64,000 nt of DNA from Bacteroidia bacterium (GTDB lineage Bacteria; Bacteroidota; Bacteroidia; Palsa-965). Shown here piece after piece: positions 41,601 to 50,003 of the stretch. A program made the position numbers and the translations under genes. The stretch is from positions 45,926 to 109,925 of the forward strand of contig JALONL010000017.1 in the NCBI GenBank assembly GCA_025454955.1. Direction: 5' to 3'. The notes beneath the pieces are model-generated. The model did not search any database, was not told where the DNA came from, and saw only the letters and a program-made list of their open reading frames with translations. Each line of letters starts with the position of its first letter. Position 1 is the stretch's first letter.

Positions 41601-42314
41601 ATGGCCGCACCCGATACAAAAAAATACCAGGGCCTGATTACCACAGGAATTGTAACAGGCGCATTACTCCTTCTCTTCATCGCCGGTTCTGCGGCCATTC
41701 TTTCCATTGCTGCCAAAACCCGGAAAGTGTCTCAGACCTTGCAGCAGGAAATGTACAATGCCCAGCAGCAGGCCAATCAGGGCGAAGAAGTGATTGATTA
41801 CTCGATGGTTTATACCAGAAAAACCCTTGAAGAGCGCGAAACACTGAACGACAACGAAACATACAACGTTACCCAAAAACTCAATGCACCTCCCCGCCCC
41901 GACGCGCTCAACAAACTAAATGAATTTACTGCCGAAACAGACCGTATCTGCAACATGCTTCACGAATTTCGCTACAACCTCAGCGATACCTTAACCATGA
42001 CCGGCGATTACGGCAACTCATCGCTCACAGCCGCTTATTTTAATACCGACAACCGGCAGGACTACATATTGAATGAATTGAAACAATACCGGAACCGGTC
42101 GGTGCAGAATGCCGCTTCCACCACCAATAACTACCTCTCATCCGATCCGAACAGCACTTTACCGCTCGACGATATTCCTTCCACCAATGCCACCGGCGTA
42201 TGGAATCCCTCGAAGTTTTATGATACGCCCGAAAATGCCATGCAGTATTTGCTCGAACTGGAAATTGCAGTAAGGTATTTTGAATATGATGTGCTGATGG
42301 TTTATAACCAGTAA
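41601..42314 (+). CDS. Hypothetical membrane-anchored protein
   Basis: 237 residues: one N-terminal transmembrane helix (LITTGIVTGALLLLFIAGSAAIL) with a short cytoplasmic end, then a coiled-coil-like and Asn/Thr-rich periplasmic domain (KTRKVSQTLQQEMYNAQQQANQGEE, then DETYNVTQKL and CNMLHEFRYNLSD). It begins 3 nt after the glycosyltransferase-like gene and may be its last operon partner. Not recognised as a known family. Confidence 0.6.
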   Translation: MAAPDTKKYQGLITTGIVTGALLLLFIAGSAAILSIAAKTRKVSQTLQQEMYNAQQQANQGEEVIDYSMVYTRKTLEERETLNDNETYNVTQKLNAPPRPDALNKLNEFTAETDRICNMLHEFRYNLSDTLTMTGDYGNSSLTAAYFNTDNRQDYILNELKQYRNRSVQNAASTTNNYLSSDPNSTLPLDDIPSTNATGVWNPSKFYDTPENAMQYLLELEIAVRYFEYDVLMVYNQ

Positions 42315-42441
42315 AATTCCATCACAGCCATTAATTTTTGCCTTTCATCGCCTAAAAAATACAGTTGGGAAGTTTTGCCGGTGAAAAGTAAAAGAAACCC
42401 CTATTTTCGCTTAGTACAATCAATTTAAGGGAAAATAAATT

Positions 42442-43671
42442 ATGAAAAAAGTTTACCTGATTGCGGGCGCCATGCTGGCCTCTGCCGTACTGCTGGCACA
42501 GCCCGAACGAAAAGACAAAGGCGGTCTTAAAACGTATTCCAATCCTTTCTTTGGTCAAATCAAAAAACAGCTTGGCGAATTTAACAGCAAGCCCAAAGAA
42601 GAGGAAAAACGGTTTGTGATGGACTACACGGGCGTGGAAGTACCCAAGTCGATGAATGAATTTAAAACCGTTTACTCCACTCCCGCCATTTCGCAGGGCA
42701 CTACCAATACCTGCTGGTGTTTTTCCACACTCTCGTACATTGAAAGCGAAGTAAACCGCATGTCGAAACAGGAACTCCGGTTTTCGCAATCGTACATTGT
42801 GTACTGGGAATATGTGGAGAAAACCAAAGAGTTTGTACGCACACGCGGCAATACATTCATTGGCGAAGGCTCGGAGTCGAATGCGGTAACACGCATGATG
42901 AAAATGTACGGCATTGTTCCTTATGATTCGTACACCGGCCTCAAACCCAACCAGCCGTTTTACGACCACGTTTCGCTGTTTGATGAGGTGAAAAAATACC
43001 TCGACAATGTAAAAGCCAGCGGAAACTGGAATGAGGAACAAACCATCAGTACCGTAAAATCGATACTGAAATTTCACATGGGCGAGCCGCCTGCCACCGT
43101 TACGGTAAACGGCAAAACACTTACGCCGAAACAGTACATGACCGACATTGCCAAAATTAATCCCGACGATTATGTGGATTTCATGTCGCTCATGGAAGCG
43201 CCGTACTACACCAAAGCCGAATACAAAGTGCCCGACAACTGGTGGCATTCGGCCGACTACCATAACGTGCCGCTTGATGTGTGGATGAACATTATCAAAA
43301 CCAGTGTGAAAAACGGCTACAGCGTGGCCATTGGCGGCGACGTATCGGAAGGCGGCATTAATTCTGAACTGGGTGTGGCCATGATTCCGTCGTATGACAT
43401 TCCCTCTAAAAACATCGACGAAAACGCCCGGCAGTTTCGTTTCAGCAACGGCACCACCACCGACGATCATGGGGTGCATCTCATTGGCTGGTGCGAAAAA
43501 GCAAACGGTATGTGGTTTCTGATTAAAGACTCAGGCAGCGGCAGCCGCAACAATCCGCAAAACCCCGGCTACTACTATTACCACGAGGATTATGTGAAAC
43601 TGAAGATGATGAGTTTCACGGTTCACAAAGATGCCGTGAAAGAGGTGCTGGCGAAATTCACCGCAAAATAA
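42442..43671 (+). CDS. C1 (papain-like) cysteine peptidase, bleomycin-hydrolase-type, exported
   Basis: 409 residues with a signal peptide (cleavage near VLLAQ). Papain-fold motifs: SQGTTNTCWCFS with the oxyanion Gln and nucleophile Cys, GVHLIGW with the catalytic His, and FLIKDSGSG at the position where most family members have an Asn (for example NSWG). Here Asp replaces Asn. The length and the VPLDVWMNII region fit the C1B (PepC/bleomycin hydrolase) branch. It probably trims peptides in the periplasm. Single gene with a strong terminator. Confidence 0.85.
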   Translation: MKKVYLIAGAMLASAVLLAQPERKDKGGLKTYSNPFFGQIKKQLGEFNSKPKEEEKRFVMDYTGVEVPKSMNEFKTVYSTPAISQGTTNTCWCFSTLSYIESEVNRMSKQELRFSQSYIVYWEYVEKTKEFVRTRGNTFIGEGSESNAVTRMMKMYGIVPYDSYTGLKPNQPFYDHVSLFDEVKKYLDNVKASGNWNEEQTISTVKSILKFHMGEPPATVTVNGKTLTPKQYMTDIAKINPDDYVDFMSLMEAPYYTKAEYKVPDNWWHSADYHNVPLDVWMNIIKTSVKNGYSVAIGGDVSEGGINSELGVAMIPSYDIPSKNIDENARQFRFSNGTTTDDHGVHLIGWCEKANGMWFLIKDSGSGSRNNPQNPGYYYYHEDYVKLKMMSFTVHKDAVKEVLAKFTAK

Positions 43672-43687
43672 GCGCATATTAATTCAC

Positions 43688-43722
43688 GCACACGAGCAGG
43701 CCGGGAAAGCCTGCTCGTGTGC
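43688..43722 (+). terminator. Strong terminator after the C1 peptidase gene
   Basis: GCACACGAGCAGGC (43688-43701) pairs perfectly with GCCTGCTCGTGTGC (43709-43722). Only a short T-run follows, so it may be a weak terminator or an mRNA-stabilising hairpin. Confidence 0.75.
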
Positions 43723-43880
43723 ATTTATAGTTACCGCTAAAGCGTTAGTTGCGCAAAATTTACCGGCGTTACCCAGACTTTTTCGCTCTGTGGAGAAAGT
43801 ATTTCTAAGTGTGCTCACAAAGCCGCACACATTCACCGAAAAACAAAAACATCCGCAATCGGAGCATCTTCATTTTTGGA

Positions 43881-43888
43881 TAAATTTG
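43881..43888 (+). promoter_or_regulatory. Bacteroidota -7 element of the DUF6265-like lipoprotein gene
   Basis: TAAATTTG ends 4 nt before the ATG at 43893, giving an almost leaderless transcript. Confidence 0.5.
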
Positions 43889-43892
43889 TGTC

Positions 43893-44378
43893 ATGAAAAA
43901 ATTAGCCGTTTTGCTTCTCACCGGTTTCATGCTCACGGGCTGCAACTCGCATTCCACACTCGATGATTTTTCGTGGATGCTGGGCAGTTGGAGCAGCGTG
44001 GACCAGAACGAAATTGAATTTATCGAACACTGGAGCAAAAGCAGCTCTTCTACATTTACCGGCACCGGTGTGGCCATAGATGTAACCGGTGATACACTTT
44101 TTAAGGAAACGCTGAAACTGGAACTCATAGACGGCGTGCCGTACTACGTGGCCACAGTGCCCAAAAATCCCGGGCCGGTGCTTTTTCGTCTGGCAGAAAA
44201 GGAAGCACGCACCGCAGTTTTCGAAAACCGTGAACACGACTTTCCGCAGCGCATTCGTTACGAGCTGGATGCAGGAAATGCGCTTCAGATACGCCTCGAT
44301 GGCGTGGAAGCCGGAAAACCCAAAGTAGAAAAGCTCACACTGAAACGAATCAGCGAATCGGCACCTAAAGTGCGATAA
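43893..44378 (+). CDS. DUF6265/lipocalin-like lipoprotein
   Basis: 161 residues. Lipobox MLTGC, then DFSWMLGSWSS, a strand pattern with hydrophobic cores (FTGTGVAIDVTGD, YYVATVPKNPGPVLFRL) and the segment FENREHDFPQRIRYEL, which I associate with a DUF6265-type family. Such proteins are small beta-barrels predicted to bind hydrophobic ligands. Ligand unknown. Confidence 0.7.
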   Translation: MKKLAVLLLTGFMLTGCNSHSTLDDFSWMLGSWSSVDQNEIEFIEHWSKSSSSTFTGTGVAIDVTGDTLFKETLKLELIDGVPYYVATVPKNPGPVLFRLAEKEARTAVFENREHDFPQRIRYELDAGNALQIRLDGVEAGKPKVEKLTLKRISESAPKVR

Positions 44379-44435
44379 TTCTTTCCGGTTTATGGAAAAA
44401 TCAGCCCTCCGGCATCTTTAAGCAAAACCAATACA

Positions 44436-45011
44436 ATGAGTGCCTCTTTTCATATTCCGGCTCCCTGCCACGAAAGCTGGCAGGGCATGATCCCCAAAGA
44501 AAACGGCCGTTTCTGCGATTCGTGCTGCAAAGTGGTGGTGGATTTTACCACCATGAACAACGATGAAATAACCGCTTACCTGCGCAGCCGCAATGGCGAA
44601 AGGGTATGCGGGCGTGTGAAAAACACGCAATTGGATTCGAAGGTCTCACCTGCGATTTTATCACTACCCGTAAAAAAACGCTGGCATTTAACCCGTTTTG
44701 CGGCTGCGTTGTGGTTAGTGTTCGGTACCATGCTGTTTTCGGGCTGTGGCGAATCTGACAGAATGGGTGATATGCAGCCGGTTGATTCTTTACCAAAAAG
44801 CAAAACGGATACCGTTCATGCCGATAAAACAATTGGCAAAGTGAAACAACAGGCAACAATATTTACAGGAGTTTCGAAAGACGACGAGCATATCATTCAC
44901 ATGCGCCCGGTGAATCGTGAATTAGAAATAATTCGCGAAGAAACAGTTGGCATCATGATCGAAATACCCGAGCTTCCCGATGTTGCGCCAGCCGATTCGA
45001 CAGGAAAATAA
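44436..45011 (+). CDS. Membrane protein with N-terminal Cys-cluster domain, paralogue 1
   Basis: 191 residues. The first 60 hold the pattern PCHESWQGM, then GRFCDSCCKVVVDFT and VCGR, with Cys residues spaced as in a zinc-binding module common in Bacteroidota, often fused to TonB-like or carboxypeptidase-regulatory parts. A transmembrane helix follows (RFAALALWLVFGTML region), and the tail is periplasmic and charged. Topology suggests a cytoplasmic zinc domain anchored in the membrane. Paralogue of the next gene. Function unknown. Confidence 0.75.
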   Translation: MSASFHIPAPCHESWQGMIPKENGRFCDSCCKVVVDFTTMNNDEITAYLRSRNGERVCGRVKNTQLDSKVSPAILSLPVKKRWHLTRFAAALWLVFGTMLFSGCGESDRMGDMQPVDSLPKSKTDTVHADKTIGKVKQQATIFTGVSKDDEHIIHMRPVNRELEIIREETVGIMIEIPELPDVAPADSTGK

Positions 45012-45030
45012 AAATGATTGCCCAAAATCA

Positions 45031-45058
45031 AGACCAGACAAAAATCTGGTCTTTTTTT
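45031..45058 (+). terminator. Terminator between the two Cys-cluster genes
   Basis: AGACCAGA (45031-45038) pairs with TCTGGTCT (45045-45052), followed by T7, so the paralogues are likely separate transcripts. Confidence 0.8.
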
Positions 45059-45112
45059 ATTTACGGATATGGAAACCGAACCGGCTTTGCATCCTGATTT
45101 TAAAAATACGCT

Positions 45113-45793
45113 ATGGCTACCGGCATTCAAATTCCCGAACCCTGCCACGAAAGCTGGCAAGGCATGACACCTCAGGAAAACGGACGTTTCTGCGATTCGT
45201 GCTGCAAAGTGGTGGTTGACTTTACCCGAATGAGCAACGACGAGATTTCGGCATATCTGCAAAGCCGGAAGAATGAAAAAGTGTGCGGACGTTTTACCAA
45301 AACGCAGGTTGTGGCCGCGCCTGCCAAACCCGCCAAACTGGTTCACATAAAATGGCAGCTTCAAAAGTTTGCAGCTGCACTCTGGTTAGTGTTTGGCGCA
45401 TTGCTGTTTACCGCCTGCCACACGCCTAATGCCAAAGAAGCAAAACAGGAAAAAAAACATAGTCCTTTACTCGGTGAATTAATAATTAACACCGATTCAA
45501 CCACACAAACCAAAACTACTCAAAAACCTACCAATAAATCTGCTTCACCACAATGTGAAAATGTGCAGGAAATAGAATACATAAGCGGTGCACCCGCGCA
45601 AATTATTGGGGAAACTGAAACATTAATGGGCGATCCGATTGAAGTGCCCGTGGTGGAAGTAGTGAAAGGAGAAATACTTGCACCGGATACGCTTATACCA
45701 AAGGATACATTGAAACAAACGCCTCCGAATGTAATAGAACATGAAATGGGTAAAGTGCAATATGTGGCTCCAAAAAAGAAGAAGCGAAAATAG
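45113..45793 (+). CDS. Membrane protein with N-terminal Cys-cluster domain, paralogue 2
   Basis: 226 residues. The N-terminal 70 residues repeat the paralogue at 44436 almost word for word (PCHESWQGM, GRFCDSCCKVVVDFT, VCGRF), followed by a transmembrane helix (KFAAALWLVFGALLF) and a Thr/Lys/Pro-rich periplasmic tail ending in KKKKRK. The N-termini are conserved and the tails are not, so the Cys module is the functional part shared. Function unknown; it may couple a cytoplasmic partner to an envelope structure. Confidence 0.75.
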   Translation: MATGIQIPEPCHESWQGMTPQENGRFCDSCCKVVVDFTRMSNDEISAYLQSRKNEKVCGRFTKTQVVAAPAKPAKLVHIKWQLQKFAAALWLVFGALLFTACHTPNAKEAKQEKKHSPLLGELIINTDSTTQTKTTQKPTNKSASPQCENVQEIEYISGAPAQIIGETETLMGDPIEVPVVEVVKGEILAPDTLIPKDTLKQTPPNVIEHEMGKVQYVAPKKKKRK

Positions 45794-45830
45794 TATGTAA
45801 TTATTACTATTATTTAAAATGCAACAAAAA

Positions 45831-45860
45831 AACGCCCGGACAGTAAAATGTCCGGGCGTT
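45831..45860 (+). terminator. Strong terminator after Cys-cluster paralogue 2
   Basis: AACGCCCGGACA (45831-45842) pairs perfectly with TGTCCGGGCGTT (45849-45860). A7 precedes it, so it may also end the convergent VWA gene. Confidence 0.85.
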
Positions 45861-45918
45861 TGCATTTCCCTGATGGTGCGGGGTTTAACAGCCATCAGTT
45901 GGATGCGGCAAGCGCAGA

Positions 45919-47685
45919 TTAACCGCGAACTTTACCGGTGAACTGTTCCACGTCCATAGAAACGAGTTGCTTCGTTTCGAGGCTGGCAGCGGTGTACACA
46001 GCGGTAATGTTGAGCTCCACGTCGCTGATGATTTCGAGGAAACCGATCATGAGTTTTGCATCGGGGTTAATTCCACCGTACAGCAGTTCCTGCAGACGTG
46101 TGCAGTCGTCGAGTGTGGCGGTGTCTGAAGGCAGCACGATTGCGTCGAAAGCCTGGGGCTTCATGTAACGCGGTTCGCGGCCAAGCACTTCGCCACGGTC
46201 AACGAGCGGCAGTACGTGTTTGCGGATGTTTGCCTGTTTGCCGTTGTAGTTGTGGATATTAATTTCGGTGGCGTAGAAGCCGGGACGAACCGGAGCGTCT
46301 TTGCTGTCGAAATCCTGAATACCGCACACATACTTCACGCTGTACACATAACGTTTGCACGATGTGCAGGCAGGCACCACAATGCGCACGCGTTTCTGCG
46401 CCACTACCACGCCATCCACCACCACATCAAGCGTTCCGAAGAATTCCTGATCTTTGTCGGCACATTTAACCGTTCCGGTAAACAGCACACCGAAAGGCAG
46501 TGTGTGATCGCGGTCGCGGGTAAGCGGGCCGTAGCCGCCGGCAGGATCAATGGAAGTTACAAACGGGATGATGTCGCCGGTGGGCACAAGGCTCACGTTG
46601 TTGATGGTGTTTACTGCGGCGGTTACCAGATTCACAATCGTGGTTACGATTTGTGAAGCGTTGATACCGCTTACAGACTGACCACCGGTTGCAGCGGCAA
46701 TGTTTACAGCCTGATTGGGGTTTCCATTGGGCGGACATGAACCGGGATAGCTTGTACTGCCCGGATCAGGATCGGCGTTGAGTCCGTTTCCGTTTACGCT
46801 GATGGCGAGCACTGCGATGTTCTGATCAACGAGTTTGTTGGTAACCAACGTTTCGGTGATGTTGTAAGGCAGACCTGTCATTGAGGCGCAAATCGGATCG
46901 TGACCCGGAGCATCGCCAAACCACACGATTATGCGTTTGGAGTTTGCACGCCAGCCGATGCTGGTTCCGGAAGGCTGAGCCAGTGCATCGAGTGCAAAGA
47001 ACTGACCTTCGGGTATATCGCCACCGCCGCTGGCTGTCCAGGTGTTGATGGCTGCGGTAACCAGCGCAGTGTTTGTGGTAAGCGACTGCTGGTGCTGGAA
47101 GAAATACGGATCGGTATTGTCTTTGTAATTACCTGCACCGAAAGCGATGTCGATACCAAGACCGGTAAGTGCGCTGAAAATGTTGGCAGCACCGGTTTTC
47201 ACGGCATTGATGTACGAACCCATTGAGCCGGTGGTATCGGCGAGGAAGTAAACGTCGGCGCGACGCACACCTGCTTCTTTGGGAATGAACACGCTGAGTT
47301 TTTCGGCCAGTGTTTCGCCGGGACAGAGGCGAAGGTCGTTTACCGAAGGTGTGATGGTGATTACACCGTCAACAGGCTCGGGACGCACCGGACGAATAGG
47401 CTCGGAACTGTAGAAGTCGGCAGCCACAATACGTGCGAGGTCAGAGAGACGCTCTTCGGCAATTGCACCACCTTCGGCATTAACAAGCACGGTAGCCACA
47501 GGCATGTTGGGCTGTTCAACCGACACTGCACCAAACTGGTAGATTGTATCCAGGAACCCGGGAAGCTCAAGGGCACGGGTAAACGACAGGATAAGTTGTC
47601 TGGTTTTGAGTTTGTCGGTAAGCAAACGCATAGCTGTTTCCTGGGCAGCCGCAGGCGCAGCGCCATCTTTCAAAAAATTTGACAT
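45919..47685 (-). CDS. VWA/integrin-beta-like protein without signal peptide
   Basis: 588 residues. No signal peptide or membrane helix. Residues about 140-370 form a von Willebrand A domain with MIDAS motif DTTGSMGS, an extended acidic middle (GAGNYKDNTDPYFF, GGGDIPEGQ) and VWFGDAPGHD. The C-terminal 200 residues carry a separate domain with VDGVVVAQKRVRI, a CTSCKRYVYSVKYVCG cluster, INIHNYNGKQANIRKHVLPLV and a terminal beta segment (IGFLEIISDVELNITAVYTA). Similar VWA/integrin-beta proteins occur as uncharacterised bacterial proteins. The promoter at 47801-47832 matches both the -7 and -33 elements, with a leader of about 110 nt. Confidence 0.75.
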   Translation of the reverse strand: MSNFLKDGAAPAAAQETAMRLLTDKLKTRQLILSFTRALELPGFLDTIYQFGAVSVEQPNMPVATVLVNAEGGAIAEERLSDLARIVAADFYSSEPIRPVRPEPVDGVITITPSVNDLRLCPGETLAEKLSVFIPKEAGVRRADVYFLADTTGSMGSYINAVKTGAANIFSALTGLGIDIAFGAGNYKDNTDPYFFQHQQSLTTNTALVTAAINTWTASGGGDIPEGQFFALDALAQPSGTSIGWRANSKRIIVWFGDAPGHDPICASMTGLPYNITETLVTNKLVDQNIAVLAISVNGNGLNADPDPGSTSYPGSCPPNGNPNQAVNIAAATGGQSVSGINASQIVTTIVNLVTAAVNTINNVSLVPTGDIIPFVTSIDPAGGYGPLTRDRDHTLPFGVLFTGTVKCADKDQEFFGTLDVVVDGVVVAQKRVRIVVPACTSCKRYVYSVKYVCGIQDFDSKDAPVRPGFYATEINIHNYNGKQANIRKHVLPLVDRGEVLGREPRYMKPQAFDAIVLPSDTATLDDCTRLQELLYGGINPDAKLMIGFLEIISDVELNITAVYTAASLETKQLVSMDVEQFTGKVRG

Positions 47686-47771
47686 GAAAAGAAAGGTTTT
47701 TAGGTGAAAATAAAAGACTTAAAACAATGGTAATTTTTAACCGGTTTTACTCTTTCCTCCTGCAGTGAGGT

Positions 47772-47796
47772 GTTGTGCACAACGAGTATCAGATAC
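47772..47796 (-). promoter_or_regulatory. Two adjacent dyads just downstream of the VWA -7 element
   Basis: GTTGTGCACAAC (47772-47783) is a perfect 12-bp palindrome; GTATCAGATAC (47786-47796) is an 11-bp dyad. Both fall within the first nucleotides of the predicted VWA transcript, where an operator could act. Binding is inferred only from symmetry. Confidence 0.35.
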
Positions 47797-47800
47797 AAGA

Positions 47801-47832
47801 CAAATATACTACAATTTAGGGGGTCTTGTCAA
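47801..47832 (-). promoter_or_regulatory. Bacteroidota promoter of the VWA gene (-33 and -7)
   Basis: Minus strand TTG (47830-47832, in TTGACA) then 21 nt then TATATTTG (47801-47808). Both elements and spacing match the Bacteroidota consensus. Confidence 0.7.
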
Positions 47833-48130
47833 GTGTTTTTGGAATAAAAAAGCGTTTTTATTGATATTTTTATAACTGATTATCAATATTTTACATAATA
47901 TACTCATAGCCAGAGTTAATAGAAAATATCAAACGTTTTTATGCCTTAAAAATGCCTGTTTTACGCTGTTTTCGTGTCGTGTACTCACCGCTTTTTTCCT
48001 CCCTTTGCATTTCATTTAATTTGAAATTATTCTGAACACTTTTTTCTTCCTGCCCTTCTGTTTTTTGATTCACTTCCAATCATCTTCGATATATCCGATA
48101 TCATCACTGAAATTCAGTGATACACATTCT

Positions 48131-48138
48131 TACCTTTG
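48131..48138 (+). promoter_or_regulatory. Bacteroidota -7 element of the GT4 gene
   Basis: TACCTTTG, 9 nt upstream of the ATG at 48147 and 14 nt downstream of an alternative GTG at 48117. This placement argues for the ATG start. Confidence 0.5.
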
Positions 48139-48146
48139 TGTTGCTT

Positions 48147-49289
48147 ATGGCTGAGCAGCGCCTTACACTTGCCTTTATTACGGTTGACGATCCGCGCGAT
48201 AAACGTGCGTGGTCGGGCACAAACTATTTTCTGATGCGCACCCTGCAGGAATATTGCGGCGAGGTGGAAGCACTTGGGCCTTACACGCCGCAGCCGCAGA
48301 AGTTTATTGCACAGGTGGTAAACGAACTTTCGCTGCGGCTTTTCGGGCGGAGGTATGATTACCGCCACTCGGCCCTGTTCAGGCGGGCATTGGGGCGTTA
48401 TTTCAGCCGTAAACTGAAGGCGGGTAAGTACGACGCGGTAATTGTATCGGCCTCCAATGCGGCGGCGGCAGGGCTGCGTACCGATTTGCCGGTAATTTAT
48501 ATCAACGACCGAAGCATTCCGGGCGCGGTGGGCTACCATAAAATACTGAAACAGCTTTGGGGCTTTTCGCTGCGCCAGAGCGTGGAAACCGACAAGCTGG
48601 CCATTTCGCGGAGCATGCATACCGTATTCTGCTCGCAATGGGCGGCCGACTCAGCGGCTTTGCATAAGGGCGTTGATCTTTCGCGGGTGCGGGTAATTCC
48701 GTTTGGTGCCAATATCGAAAACGAACCGGGCCCGCCAGCCGCAATGCCTTTTCCGCCCCAACAGATTAAACTGCTTTTTGCCGGTGTAAACTGGCACGAC
48801 AAAGGCGGCCCTGTGGCGTTGCAGGCGCTTGAATACTTGCTTGCGCAGGGCATTTCGGCCGAGCTGGTGGTTTGTGGCTGTACACCACCCGTGCAGCATC
48901 CCAATATGCGCGTAAAAGGCTTCCTGAATAAAAACATTCCCGCAGAGTTTGAAGAATTGCTGCACGAGTTCCGCACCGCGCACTTCTTCCTGCTCCCTAC
49001 CCGCTTTGAAGCCTACGGATTAGTATTCTGCGAATCGGCTGCTTTTGGTTTGCCCGTGCTGGCACCGGCCACCGGCGGCATTCCCACCATTGTACACCAC
49101 GGCGAAACCGGCTTCCTGCTCCCGCCCGACGCACACGGACAGGCTTATGCCGAAAAAATACTCGAACTCATACACCAGCCCGAACGCTGGCAGCAGATGC
49201 GCACCCAGGCCCGCGCCCGCTACGAAGAAGTGCTGAACTGGAAGAGCTTTGCCCAAGGCTTACGGCCTTTGCTCACTTCACGCGGGTAA
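48147..49289 (+). CDS. Family 4 glycosyltransferase
   Basis: 380 residues from ATG 48147; GTG 48117 would start upstream of the -7 element. GT-B fold: N-terminal Rossmann with PVIYINDRSIP, C-terminal half with IKLLFAGVNWHDKGGPVALQAL and the donor-binding EAYGLVFCESAAFGLPVLAPATGGIPTIV (EX7E pattern). Probably builds a surface polysaccharide or glycolipid; donor and acceptor unknown. Followed by def after about 100 nt. Confidence 0.87.
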   Translation: MAEQRLTLAFITVDDPRDKRAWSGTNYFLMRTLQEYCGEVEALGPYTPQPQKFIAQVVNELSLRLFGRRYDYRHSALFRRALGRYFSRKLKAGKYDAVIVSASNAAAAGLRTDLPVIYINDRSIPGAVGYHKILKQLWGFSLRQSVETDKLAISRSMHTVFCSQWAADSAALHKGVDLSRVRVIPFGANIENEPGPPAAMPFPPQQIKLLFAGVNWHDKGGPVALQALEYLLAQGISAELVVCGCTPPVQHPNMRVKGFLNKNIPAEFEELLHEFRTAHFFLLPTRFEAYGLVFCESAAFGLPVLAPATGGIPTIVHHGETGFLLPPDAHGQAYAEKILELIHQPERWQQMRTQARARYEEVLNWKSFAQGLRPLLTSRG

Positions 49290-49355
49290 GCCCAAATTCA
49301 TCCCAAACCGCATTTTAATGCCCATTATTGCCCCAAAAGCCCCGTAAATCCTCAA

Positions 49356-49389
49356 TTTGTCGTAGCAAAAGCCCTGAATTGTAAATTTG
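49356..49389 (+). promoter_or_regulatory. Bacteroidota promoter of def (-33 and -7)
   Basis: TTTG at 49356-49359, 22 nt, then TAAATTTG at 49382-49389, 4 nt before the def ATG. Good match to both elements. Confidence 0.65.
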
Positions 49390-49393
49390 TACC

Positions 49394-49966
49394 ATGATAA
49401 TGCCCATTGTAGCTTACGGCGACCCAGTGCTGCGCCGTGTTGGTGATGAGATCACGGCTGACTATCCTAACCTGAAGCAGCTTATTGCCGATATGTTTGA
49501 AACCATGTACCACGCCAAAGGCGTGGGGCTGGCTGCTCCCCAGGTGGGGAAATCGATACGCCTGTTTATTGTGGACGGAGCGCCTTTTGCCGAAGATCCG
49601 GAAACGGAAGAAGAAGAAGCGCTGGGCAGTTTCCGCAAGGTATTTATCAATGCGCGTATTCTCGACGAAGAAGGCACCGAATGGAAGTACAACGAAGGCT
49701 GCCTGAGCATTCCCAAAATACGCGAAGACGTGCTGCGCAAGCCCAACGTGCGCATACGCTGGCAGGACGAAACCTTTGCCACGCACGAAGACACATTCAG
49801 CGGCATTGCGGCCCGCATTATCCAGCACGAATACGACCATATCGAAGGCAAACTCTTCACCGACCGCATCAGCCCCATGCGCCGTCAGTTGCTGAAAAAC
49901 AAGCTGAACGATATTTCGCGCGGCCGTGTGGCTGCCGATTACAAAATGCGCTTCCCCTCGAAATAA
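49394..49966 (+). CDS. def: Peptide deformylase
   Basis: 190 residues. Removes the N-formyl group from nascent proteins. Motifs: GVGLAAPQ (motif 1), EGCLSIP (motif 2, with zinc Cys) and HEYDHIEG (motif 3, HExxH with zinc His residues and catalytic Glu). An acidic insert DPETEEEEALGSF lies between motifs 1 and 2, as in some Bacteroidota enzymes. Near-leaderless promoter. The lipoprotein gene starts 37 nt downstream. Confidence 0.95.
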   Translation: MIMPIVAYGDPVLRRVGDEITADYPNLKQLIADMFETMYHAKGVGLAAPQVGKSIRLFIVDGAPFAEDPETEEEEALGSFRKVFINARILDEEGTEWKYNEGCLSIPKIREDVLRKPNVRIRWQDETFATHEDTFSGIAARIIQHEYDHIEGKLFTDRISPMRRQLLKNKLNDISRGRVAADYKMRFPSK

Positions 49967-50003
49967 ACATTCCATCATCCCCGCACGAAACATACCTGAC
50001 CTT

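Larger units (their letters stand above)
47686..48116. other. Intergenic region: promoter and leader of the VWA gene; otherwise empty
   Basis: Contains the VWA promoter (47801-47832), the perfect palindrome GTTGTGCACAAC (47772-47783), a second dyad GTATCAGATAC (47786-47796), and an AT-rich stretch 47840-48060 with no open frame. GGAGGAAAG (complement, near 47755) lies far from the start. Confidence 0.5.

Noticed and set aside
45037..45219. Second start for the Cys-cluster paralogue 2 in another frame
   Set aside because: The frame used here gives the full Cys module matching its paralogue; the other frame runs across the terminator.
47840..48060. Additional small gene in the gap between the VWA and GT4 genes
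   Set aside because: Highly AT-rich with stops in all frames; nothing above noise.
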